DNA of 19,011 nucleotides from Collinsella sp. (GTDB lineage: Bacteria; Actinomycetota; Coriobacteriia; Coriobacteriales; Coriobacteriaceae), in NCBI GenBank assembly GCA_022720335.1, contig JAIHVJ010000012.1, forward strand, positions 1-19,011, read 5' to 3'. Made by a program: the position numbers and the translations under genes. This document shows positions 1 to 6,488 of this stretch, piece by piece. Under the pieces are notes generated by a model that saw nothing but the letters and a program-made list of their open reading frames with translations, did not search any database and was not told the DNA's origin. Positions within the stretch are counted from its first letter, which is position 1; each line of letters starts with the position of its first letter.

Positions 1-1348
1 GGAAAAGAAGATGAGCATGAGCAAGAACATCGCACGCCTGGCAGTAACCGCCGGCCTCACAGCAGCGCTGAGCTTCGGCGGCGTCATGGCCCCGGTGACG
101 ATGGCGTTTGCTGTGGGCACGCCGACGGTGTCCCAGAGCGGCAACGTGACGATTAAGGAGGATACCTACAAGGATACGACCTTTAAGGGAATCCAGATTT
201 TCACGGCTAAGGTCACGCAGGATCAGAAGGAAGACGGCACCTGGAATGGGTCCAAGACGCTCTCTGATATCACTTGGGCATCGCCTGATGTTATGAATGT
301 TGTGACTGGTGCATTTGCTGGCGTCGAGGGAACTCCTGCTACGAATGCAGGCGCTCAGGCTTGGGCCAAGTACATTAAAGATAATGCCGGTGAAAAAGTT
401 GGCCAGACTGCCAAGGTTGACGCTGACTCCACGTTGGATAAGATCGCTGCCGCACTTGAGGGCTCGACTCTAACCTGGACAAACCCAAGCGATTCCAGCA
501 AGGGAGACTTTAAGGCTTTAGACGCCGGCTATTGGCTCTTTGTGACTGCAAATGTTGGTTCGACCACATCTAGCGATTCGGCCAACGGCAATACCGACGC
601 CCATACCTCGCCAATTTTTGCCGTCGTTGGTGGCGAAGACGTGAATGTTGATTCTAAAAAGGATGTCCCCAACGTGACCAAGGCCGTTAAGGACGACAAT
701 AATGGCAGCTTTGTGGATTCGAGCAAAGTTGTTCCCGAGGGCTCTTCTCGAGATGTCTTTACGGCGCCCAATAGGGTTGCGGACTCTGCATCCGATCAGC
801 TGGTTGAGTATCAGCTTGCAGGTACCGTGGCCAGCAATATCAATACTTATAAAGAGTACAGCTATACCTTCACCGATAATCTGCCTTCTACGATGGTGCC
901 CGAGCTTAACGGCAATGATCCCGTTGTCGAGGTCAAGATTGGCGATCAGGTTGTTAATCCGAGTAGCTACAACAAAAGTTATGTAGATGGCAAACTTGAG
1001 GTTTCGTTCTCAAATCTGAAAAATGCCCATGCGAAAAATGAAGATGACACCGAGGGCGCAATCATTAACGTTGATGGCAACTCAAAGGTCTATGTGAACT
1101 ATAAGGCAAAGCTTGAACCCGCGAAGGTTAAGGCCGATATACTCGGTAAAGGCCAGAAGAACACCGTTACTCTGACCTATTCCAATAACCCTCACTCTAC
1201 TACCGAAACGGGCACAACAGTCGTACATCCCGCTTATGATTACACCTACGGTATTGACGTCACCAAGGTTGGTAGCGACGAGGACGAGACTGGCAAACCC
1301 AAGACCCTCGAAGGCGTTCAGTTCACGCTGCATGAGAAAGACTCCAAT

Positions 1349-1351
1349 TAA
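1349..1351 (+). other. In-frame ochre stop inside the pilin gene
   Basis: TAA lies in the context TCC AAT TAA TTT ATC AAG. The reading frame is identical before and after it, so one base change restores a full-length pilin. The flanking residues (LHEKDSN before, FIKADGT after) read as one continuous beta-strand region of a SpaA/Cna-B domain. Confidence 0.9.
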
Positions 1352-1672
1352 TTTATCAAGGCCGACGGCACCACGACGTCAGATGAGAATGAAGCAATAC
1401 TGACCACCACCTCCGAAGGCAAGATCAACGTTGTCGGCCTCGATGAGGGCACCTATATCCTCACGGAGGTTAAGCCTGCGCCTGGCTACAACAACTCCGC
1501 GGCAAACGGTGTGACCTTTACTATCAGCCGCACGCTCAATCAGGACGGTGCGGATGTGAAGCCCGACACGACGAGCGCCATTGTGGCAGGTCAAGATGTT
1601 GTTCAGGAGGGCTCCGCGAAAGCTGAAGTCGGTAAGCTCAGCTTCACCATTGTCGACAAGAAGGGCTCCGGC

Positions 1673-1780
1673 CTCCCGCTCACCGGTCTTAACGGCGTGA
1701 CGTTCACTTGGATCGCTGGTGGCGCGGTGCTGTGCATCGGCGTGGCGCACCTCATCCGCTGCCGTAAGCAGGCTGAGGAG
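1673..1780 (+). other. C-terminal cell-wall sorting signal (LPLTG, hydrophobic helix, basic tail)
   Basis: LPLTG is encoded at 1673-1687. It is followed by a membrane segment around FTWIAGGAVLCIGVAHLI and the basic residues RCRK, the three-part signal recognised by sortases. It lies downstream of the in-frame stop and so is normally not translated from the upstream start. Confidence 0.88.
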
Positions 1781-1896
1781 TCCGAGCAGGAGTAACGCTC
1801 GCTCACTCATCCCTCTGGCAGGTGGGATGTGATGGCCATGAGACTTGCGGACACTTTTCTCGTCCATCGACGTTCTTGCTTTGCCATTCTCTTTTC

Positions 1897-1934
1897 GGGG
1901 CAGACTCCGCGCTGGAGTTTGCCCCGTTCTTTTT
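1897..1934 (+). terminator. Rho-independent terminator of the pilin gene
   Basis: A 12-bp stem (left arm GGGGCAGACTCC, right arm GGAGTTTGCCCC, one G-U pair) closes a 5-nt loop and is followed by GTTCTTTTT. It lies about 100 nt after the pilin stop and separates the pilin from the genes downstream. Confidence 0.9.
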
Positions 1935-2239
1935 GGACAACACAGGCAGCCTCCACCGTCCGATGCGGACTCATCCGTCATCGCGTTTCTTGACTCGTAT
2001 GAAGTTCGGTTTAAGGTCCGTAGGCGCACGCGCGGTGCGGACGGTAGAAGGCATTTGCGCCGCAAAAAGCGCAAATAAGAATGCCCGGGGGTCGGATCCC
2101 GGGCATTTAACAAAAGCTGAAAACTAGGCCGCCCGCGCTCCCAAACATTTACGCGGGGTGCGTCATTTTCTATTGATATTGTATCCCGAATCGCCCAGCC
2201 GATCCGGGATATTTTGAAAACTCAAATGCTGGCCTATGC
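1935..2239. other. Gene-free stretch with two hairpins
   Basis: I see no convincing gene here. It contains a perfect 7-bp dyad, TTTGCGC/GCGCAAA at 2054-2075, and a perfect 10-bp dyad, AATGCCCGGG/CCCGGGCATT at 2080-2107. Neither is followed by a clear T-run on the plus strand; on the minus strand the second is followed by CTTATTT. Short Arg/Lys-rich open frames ending near 2078 have no visible family features or ribosome binding site. Confidence 0.6.
2080..2107. repeat. 10-bp perfect inverted repeat, possible terminator
   Basis: The arms AATGCCCGGG and CCCGGGCATT flank an 8-nt loop. A second hairpin (2054-2075) lies just upstream. The pair may act as a back-up or minus-strand terminator, but no minus-strand gene is seen to its right that would need one. 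Confidence 0.5.
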
Positions 2240-2272
2240 ATGAGAGGAACCTCGTTAATTCCGAAAATTATG

Positions 2273-2296
2273 TATAATTCCAATATAAAATGGAAT
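2273..2296 (+). promoter_or_regulatory. Perfect -10 box overlapped by a dyad (probable autoregulatory site)
   Basis: A consensus TATAAT at 2273-2278 overlaps an inverted repeat ATTCCA-N8-TGGAAT (2277-2282 and 2291-2296). A related half-site, TAATTCC, sits at 2256-2262. No good -35 element is seen. The placement puts the start of transcription near 2285, which argues against the ATG at 2240 and for a start at 2309 or 2315. The next gene encodes a winged-helix protein, so autoregulation is plausible but inferred. Confidence 0.5.
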
Positions 2297-2308
2297 CAAA
2301 CGAAAACG

Positions 2309-3277
2309 ATGGAAATGAACGAAGCGCTAATCTACTTACAAGAAGCACTAGGCCTCTCCGCCAAGACCAAAACTTGGCCTGGATCCGCACGCTTGCCGCT
2401 GCATCTGCGGGCGATTGAGGTCCGCACTGTTGACGCAAACGGTTTTTCGTTTTTGCTTGCAAGCTTGCCTACTGGCGCCGGGCTTCCCGAGGCTAAGAGG
2501 GTCTATAGTCAGCTAGCCTTGCGTGCGGAGACTCCTGTTGTCGTTTCGTTTCGTGATGCCGATGCACGTCAGCGCAAAGCATTGGTCGCACAAGGGATTC
2601 CGTTTGTTTGCCCCGGCAGACAGGCTTTTCTTCCATTTATGGGCACGGCCTGCACGGAGAGGGGCAGTGTCCGGTTTCGCAATCACGCGACCAAGATGTC
2701 ACCCAACGCACAGGCTGCCGCAATCTGGGGAGCAGCCCGGGAGCCATATCGTCCCTATGACCTTTGTCGTGCGCTTGGGATTTCGGCAAGCCGCGCGAGT
2801 GAGGCCATAACCGAGCTTGTTGACAGGGGGCTCGCGAGGCGCGAGCGTCGCGAGCGACGTGTCGTCGTGTTCCCTGTTGCCGTTGATCTTCTGCTCAGCG
2901 AGCACATGGCAGAGCTCTCCTCGCCTGTCTCGAAGGTCTTTTTTGCAAGGAAGACGCTGCAGATCGACTGTCTTGTTGACGCCGGGGAGACGGCGCTCGC
3001 TGCGCGTTCGATGCTCGCTGCGCCGGGCATGGAACAAAAGGCCGTCTTAAGAAGTGCATGGCGTCAACTGAGCGATCTCGAAGTTGCAGACGGGGAGTTG
3101 CCGGATAACGAAACGGCGATGATCCAAGTGTGGCGCTATGCGCCCGTGTTTGCCGGCTCCTCCCGTGTCGACGACATTTCGCTTGCGCTATCTTTGGCGG
3201 CAATCGACGATGAGCGAATTCAGCTCGAAGTCGATCGCATGTTTGGAAAGGAATATCCATGGCAAGAAGCGCTGTAG
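2309..3277 (+). CDS. Two-domain winged-helix (MarR-like) protein of a probable two-gene system
   Basis: The protein has 322 aa from ATG 2309. The N-terminal part (about residues 1-110) has the pattern LPLHLRAIE ... VVVSFRDADARQRKAL ... IPFVCPGRQAFLPFMG, which I recall from Gram-positive proteins annotated as MarR or HTH regulators. Residues about 133-188 form a winged helix (DLCRALGISASRASEAITEL, then a basic wing). The C-terminus has the family-like VWRYAP ... LALSLAAIDDERIQ ending. The protein therefore looks complete. A longer start at 2240 lies upstream of the probable -10 box, so I prefer 2309 or 2315. Its 3' end overlaps the start of a truncated second gene at 3259. Families of this kind often pair with a second, nucleotidyltransferase-like gene; that role is recalled and inferred, not shown. 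It may be the regulator or antitoxin half of such a pair. Confidence 0.72.
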   Translation: MEMNEALIYLQEALGLSAKTKTWPGSARLPLHLRAIEVRTVDANGFSFLLASLPTGAGLPEAKRVYSQLALRAETPVVVSFRDADARQRKALVAQGIPFVCPGRQAFLPFMGTACTERGSVRFRNHATKMSPNAQAAAIWGAAREPYRPYDLCRALGISASRASEAITELVDRGLARRERRERRVVVFPVAVDLLLSEHMAELSSPVSKVFFARKTLQIDCLVDAGETALAARSMLAAPGMEQKAVLRSAWRQLSDLEVADGELPDNETAMIQVWRYAPVFAGSSRVDDISLALSLAAIDDERIQLEVDRMFGKEYPWQEAL

Positions 3278-3321
3278 AAGGCCTCCAAGAATTCGAATCG
3301 TCGGCGGTGCTTCGGTCCTAG
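3259..3321 (+). pseudogene. Truncated partner gene overlapping the winged-helix gene
   Basis: An ATG at 3259 inside the 3' end of the preceding gene has a strong ribosome binding site, GGAAAGGAA, 6-7 nt upstream. The frame encodes only about 20 residues (MARSAVEGLQEFE, then ESSAVLRS and TAG). Another frame over the same stretch reads RIVGGASVLAAL before its stop at 3341, reminiscent of the GG-A/T-S motif of nucleotidyltransferase folds. The overlapping start with a good ribosome binding site suggests a real second gene that was deleted or frameshifted. The identity of the lost gene is speculative. Confidence 0.45.
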
Positions 3322-3399
3322 CTGCGTTGCCAGGCGTTTAAGCTTGCTAATCGGCTATTATTTGTTTAGACAACTTGAGTTGTAGAGGAGTGACTGGCG

Positions 3400-4338
3400 A
3401 TGGTGCAGGGCGCCAAACATATGAAGAGCAATAACGCCGCGGACAACGGCGGCTCAAGCCCTCAGCCCAAACCTCAACCAAAGCCCAAGCGCCGTCGCAA
3501 GCGGCTGCCGCGCTGGGCCGACCGGCTCATCACCATTGTCATCATCCTTATTGGTGTGGGCCTTATGACCTGGCCGTGGATCTTGGACCGGCTCGAGGCC
3601 TCGGGCGTGTTCAACCAGATCAGCACGGTGTCCAGCACCGTGGACGCGCTGTCTACCGAGGAGCGCGAGGGCATTCTGCTTCAGGCGCGCTCTTTTAACG
3701 AGCAGCTGGCGGGCGAGGCCACCGAGCTTCCCGCCGACCAGATTGAGCCCTACGCTCAGCAGCTCATCTTTGACCGCGACCCCATGATGAGCTGGGTCGA
3801 GATCCCCTCCATCGACGTGAGCATGCCCATCTATCACGGCACGAGCGAGGAAGTCCTTATGGCGGGCGTCGGCCACCTGGAGGGCACGAGCCTGCCGGTG
3901 GGCGGCACCTCGACGCATTGCGTGCTCACCGCGCACTCGGGCATGCGCAACCTGAGTATGTTCGACGACATCCACTCGCTGGAGCCCGGCGACCTGGTGC
4001 TGCTGCACACCATGAACAAGACGCTCGCCTACAAGATGGTGGACTCCGAGGTGGTGCTGCCCGAGGAGATGGAGTCGCTGACCATCGAGCCCGGCGCCGA
4101 CAAGGTGACGCTCGTCACCTGCACGCCCTACGGGGTGAACGACCATCGCCTGCTGGTGCATTGCGTGCGCACCAAGTACAACAAGAAGGACGTCGACAAG
4201 CAAAAGTCGCTGGCCGGCCGCCACTGGGGCAAGCGCGAGTTCGCCGTTCTCATCGTGGTCGTGGCCATTGTGCTGTTGCTGCTGGACATCGTGATTCACG
4301 CGGTCCGTAAGCGCCGCAAGGCCAAGGCCTCGGCATAA
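3400..4338 (+). CDS. Class C (pilus-polymerising) sortase
   Basis: This membrane-bound cysteine transpeptidase would join LPXTG pilin subunits. The 312-aa protein has a Pro/Lys/Arg-rich cytoplasmic N-terminus, a membrane helix at about 43-58, the sortase barrel, and a second membrane helix at about 280-301 with a basic tail. Two membrane anchors are typical of class C. Catalytic residues are visible: His179 in LTAHSG, Cys241 in TLVTCTPYG and Arg250 in NDHRLLV. The DP(F/W/Y) lid motif usual upstream of the barrel is not evident; the only DP is in FDRDPMM (about 125-130). GAGGAG at 3385-3390 supports the start at 3400; ATG 3421 is an alternative. It lies about 1.6 kb after the pilin gene, behind a terminator and an unrelated gene, so it is not co-transcribed with that pilin. 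Confidence 0.92.
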   Translation: MVQGAKHMKSNNAADNGGSSPQPKPQPKPKRRRKRLPRWADRLITIVIILIGVGLMTWPWILDRLEASGVFNQISTVSSTVDALSTEEREGILLQARSFNEQLAGEATELPADQIEPYAQQLIFDRDPMMSWVEIPSIDVSMPIYHGTSEEVLMAGVGHLEGTSLPVGGTSTHCVLTAHSGMRNLSMFDDIHSLEPGDLVLLHTMNKTLAYKMVDSEVVLPEEMESLTIEPGADKVTLVTCTPYGVNDHRLLVHCVRTKYNKKDVDKQKSLAGRHWGKREFAVLIVVVAIVLLLLDIVIHAVRKRRKAKASA

Positions 4339-4351
4339 AGCATCGTTCAGA

Positions 4352-4386
4352 ACCACCATAAAGGGGACGGGCACTTTTGTGGTGGT
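4352..4386. repeat. 11-bp inverted repeat after the sortase gene
   Basis: ACCACCATAAA at 4352-4362 pairs with TTTGTGGTGGT at 4376-4386, with one G-T pair, around a G-rich loop. There is no T-run, so it is more likely a dispersed intergenic palindrome than a terminator. Confidence 0.6.
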
Positions 4387-4400
4387 CGGGACTTCCAAAC

Positions 4401-4457
4401 CATCACAACATTCGATGAAAATTGCGATTTTGGCGAAAAACGTCGAATGTTGTGATG
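4401..4457. repeat. 57-bp nested dyad (15-bp perfect arms)
   Basis: CATCACAACATTCGA at 4401-4415 is an exact reverse complement of 4443-4457. Two further pairs are possible (one G-T). The loop contains a second hairpin, AAAAT/ATTTT, at 4418-4431. GCTTTTC follows the right arm, so it could terminate sortase transcripts. The form also fits a small REP- or MITE-like element. Confidence 0.75.
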
Positions 4458-4460
4458 CTT

Positions 4461-4523
4461 TTCGTTGTGGGCGGGACGGCCTTCGCTGCGGGCGGGACGG
4501 TATTTGCTATGGACGGTGCGGTT
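4461..4523. repeat. Degenerate 21-bp tandem repeat, about three copies
   Basis: Copies begin at 4461, 4482 and 4503. The first two share TTCG-TG-GGGCGGGACGG; the third is diverged (GCTATGGACGGTGCGG) and part of a fourth follows. In one frame this gives a 7-residue period (CGRDGLR, CGRDGIC, YGRCGFA), but there is no sign that the frame is a gene. Confidence 0.55.
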
Positions 4524-4621
4524 TCGCTGCGGAACCGCCAGCCCGTCGCCTGCCAACCGTCGCCCTCGTTACGTTTTCGCTGCATTTAGGTAAAGCACCT
4601 GCTCCAAGCGGAGTTGCCTTG

Positions 4622-4627
4622 TATACT
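4622..4627 (+). promoter_or_regulatory. Probable -10 box of the gatCAB operon
   Basis: TATACT at 4622-4627 stands 36 nt before the gatC start. No clear -35 hexamer is seen, although a TG directly precedes the box. It is the only good -10 candidate in the gene-free stretch before the operon. Confidence 0.45.
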
Positions 4628-4662
4628 AGAGCGGTTTATCTGTTATGCGGAAGGGAGCGCCT

Positions 4663-4974
4663 ATGGCACTCAGCGAGAAAGACGTGCGCGGCATCGCCGA
4701 GTATGCAAAGATCGCACTGACCGATGACGAGCTCACCCAGATGACGTCCTACATGAACGACGCCGTCCAGATGCTCGAGCCCGTCTTGCAATATGACTTG
4801 CCCGACGTGGAACCCACGTTCCATCCCATCGGAAGCCTGTCCAACGTGATGGGCGATGACCTGCGCGAGCCCGAGCGCGACCTGCCGCTCGACGTTGCGC
4901 TCGAAAACGCCGGCAGCGCGCGCGACCGCTACTTCCGCGTGCCGTCCATTTTGGGAGAGGGGGAGAGCGAGTAA
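4663..4974 (+). CDS. gatC: Aspartyl/glutamyl-tRNA amidotransferase subunit C
   Basis: GatC is the small subunit that clamps GatA and GatB together in the amidotransferase converting Glu-tRNA(Gln) and/or Asp-tRNA(Asn) to the amide form. The 103-aa product has the family pattern: MALSEKDVRGIAEYAKIALT at the start, a central VEPTFHP segment, and the C-terminal DRYFRVPSILGEGE that packs on GatA. I chose ATG 4663 because it gives the usual GatC N-terminus and has GGAAGGGAG just upstream; an in-frame ATG at 4645 lacks this support. The stop overlaps the gatA start (TAATG), which suggests translational coupling. Confidence 0.95.
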   Translation: MALSEKDVRGIAEYAKIALTDDELTQMTSYMNDAVQMLEPVLQYDLPDVEPTFHPIGSLSNVMGDDLREPERDLPLDVALENAGSARDRYFRVPSILGEGESE

Positions 4975-6488
4975 TGGCGCAGAGCTTCGATTCCCTTACC
5001 GCCGCCCAGATCGCCGCGGGCGTTGCCGCCGGCGACTTTACTGCTACCGAGGTGGCCCAGGCCTCCCTTGCCGCCATCGAGGCGCGCGAGGGCGGGGTCC
5101 AGGCATTCCTGCAGGTGGCGCCCGAGCTCGCGCTCGAGGCCGCTGCGCGCGTGGATGCCGACCGTGCCGCAGGCAAGCCGCTGCCCCCGCTCGCGGGCGT
5201 GCCGCTGGCCATTAAGGACAACATGAACCTCGTGGGCACGCGCACCACCTGCGCTTCCCGCATGCTCGAGAACTACCAGAGCGTCTACACCGCTACCTGC
5301 GTCCAGCGCATGCTCGATGCCGGCTGCCTGCCCATGGGCAAGGCCAACATGGACGAGTTTGCCTTTGGCAGCTCCACCGAGAGCTCGGCGTTCCACCGCA
5401 CCAACAACCCCTGGGATACCGAGCGCGTGCCCGGCGGCTCCTCGGGCGGCTCCGCTGCCGCCGTCGCCGCGGGCGAGGTCGCGCTCTCGCTGGGCTCGGA
5501 CACCGGCGGCTCCATTCGCCAGCCGGCGTCGCTGTGCGGCGTGGTGGGCTTTAAGCCCACGTATGGCGCCGTGAGCCGTTACGGCGTGGTTGCCTTTGGC
5601 TCGTCGCTCGACCAGGTGGGCCCCTTTGGCCGCACAGTCGAGGATGTCGCGCTGGCCATGAACGCGCTTACCGGCGCGGGCCACGATCCGTACGACTGCA
5701 CTAGCCAGGATTGCGCCGTCGACTTTACCGAGCATCTCAACGACAGCATCGAGGGCAAGCGTGTGGGCATCATCCCCGCGTTTATGGAGGCCGAGGGCCT
5801 GACGCCCGAGGTCAAGGCTGCTGTTCAACGCGCCGCCCAGGAACTGCAGAACCAGGGTGCCGAGCTGGTCGAGGTCGACCTTCCGCACCTGGACGCCGCC
5901 ATCGCCGCCTACTACGTCATCGGCCCGGCCGAGGCGTTCTCCAACCTGGCCCGCTTCGATGGCATCCGCTACGGCTACCAGGAGGAGGGCTGCGCCAACC
6001 TGTCCGACCAGAGCTCGCTTTCGCGCGCCCACGGCTTTGGTGCCGAGGCCAAGCGCCGTCAGATGCTCGGCGCCTACCTGCTGAGCTCGGGCGTATACGA
6101 CAAGTACTACTACGCCGCGCAGAAGGCCCGCACGCTCATCACGCAGGACTACGACGCCGCGTATGCCAAGGTGGACACGATCCTGATGCCCGCCTCGCCG
6201 CGCACGGCCTTTAAGTTTGGCGAGATCAGCGACCCCACGCAGATGTACCTGTCCGACCTGTACACCATTTCGCTCAACATTTGCGGCAACGGTGGCATCT
6301 CGGTGCCGCTGGGCCTGGGCGAGGACAGCAAGCTGCCCGTTTCTGCCCAGCTGGTGGGACCCGCCTTTAAGGACCGTCAGCTGCTCACGTTTGCCCGCGC
6401 CCTGGAGCGCGGCTTTGCCGATGCCGCCACGGGTGCGCCCGCGCTTTCCGTCGCGCCCGATTTTGCCGTGAAGGGAGGCGAGCTGTAA
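4974..6488 (+). CDS. gatA: Aspartyl/glutamyl-tRNA amidotransferase subunit A
   Basis: GatA is the glutaminase subunit of GatCAB and belongs to the amidase signature family. It releases ammonia from glutamine, which is channelled to GatB. The 504-aa protein shows the full Ser-cisSer-Lys triad: Lys81 in PLAIKDNM, Ser156 in VPGGSSGGS and Ser180 in GSDTGGSIRQP. The spacing matches the known GatA triad. Downstream, GFKPTYGAVSRYG and the DQVGPFGRTVEDVA segment are also typical. Length is slightly above the usual 480-490. The ATG overlaps the gatC stop and its own stop overlaps the gatB ATG (TAATG), with the purine-rich GGGAGAGGGGGAGAG upstream as ribosome binding site. Confidence 0.97.
   Translation: MAQSFDSLTAAQIAAGVAAGDFTATEVAQASLAAIEAREGGVQAFLQVAPELALEAAARVDADRAAGKPLPPLAGVPLAIKDNMNLVGTRTTCASRMLENYQSVYTATCVQRMLDAGCLPMGKANMDEFAFGSSTESSAFHRTNNPWDTERVPGGSSGGSAAAVAAGEVALSLGSDTGGSIRQPASLCGVVGFKPTYGAVSRYGVVAFGSSLDQVGPFGRTVEDVALAMNALTGAGHDPYDCTSQDCAVDFTEHLNDSIEGKRVGIIPAFMEAEGLTPEVKAAVQRAAQELQNQGAELVEVDLPHLDAAIAAYYVIGPAEAFSNLARFDGIRYGYQEEGCANLSDQSSLSRAHGFGAEAKRRQMLGAYLLSSGVYDKYYYAAQKARTLITQDYDAAYAKVDTILMPASPRTAFKFGEISDPTQMYLSDLYTISLNICGNGGISVPLGLGEDSKLPVSAQLVGPAFKDRQLLTFARALERGFADAATGAPALSVAPDFAVKGGEL

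Larger units (their letters stand above)
11..1795 (+). pseudogene. LPXTG-anchored isopeptide-forming pilin, interrupted by an in-frame TAA
   Basis: This is a sortase-dependent pilus backbone-type subunit. It starts with a signal peptide (basic N-terminus, hydrophobic core, probable cleavage after AFA near residue 34). Beta-rich pilin domains follow, and then a Cna-B/SpaA-like domain beginning near DVTKVG. The frame is open from ATG 11 to a TAA at 1349-1351 (446 aa). It then continues without another stop or frameshift to 1795, giving 594 codons in all. The part after the stop holds the E-box-like TEVKPAPGY, the sorting signal LPLTG (1673-1687), a hydrophobic helix and a short charged tail. 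The stop cuts the last domain between its presumed isopeptide Lys and Glu, so the 446-aa product would be secreted but not anchored or polymerised. ATG 17 is an alternative start; the upstream region is outside the window. A substitution such as AAA to TAA is the simplest explanation. Sequencing error or stop readthrough are alternatives. Confidence 0.85.

Noticed and set aside
1379..2113. Minus-strand open frame of 244 codons opposite the pilin 3' end and terminator
   Set aside because: It runs antisense through the sorting signal and the terminator hairpin and has no recognisable domain.
1822..2127. Short plus-strand frames after the pilin gene with Arg/Lys-rich ends
   Set aside because: They span the terminator and two hairpins, lack ribosome binding sites and have no family pattern. 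A remnant of an older gene cannot be excluded.
2240..2308. Upstream ATG start for the winged-helix protein
   Set aside because: It lies before the perfect TATAAT at 2273-2278, lacks a ribosome binding site, and adds residues that do not resemble the family.
3454..4398. Open frame of 314 codons on the minus strand opposite the sortase gene
   Set aside because: The composition (many His, Gln, Val, Gly) is that of an antisense shadow. The plus-strand sortase has catalytic residues and two membrane helices.
4461..4540. Possible CRISPR-like array
   Set aside because: The units are contiguous 21-bp tandem copies with no spacers, and there are no cas genes.
4379..4720. Plus-strand frame with a 7-residue repeat across the gat upstream region
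   Set aside because: The periodicity simply reflects the 21-bp DNA repeat. The frame runs through dyads and overlaps gatC in another frame.
4929..6032. Minus-strand open frame opposite gatA, and similar frames opposite gatB, the ABC genes and the AraC gene
   Set aside because: All lie opposite genes with unmistakable family motifs and show no domain signature or ribosome binding site.
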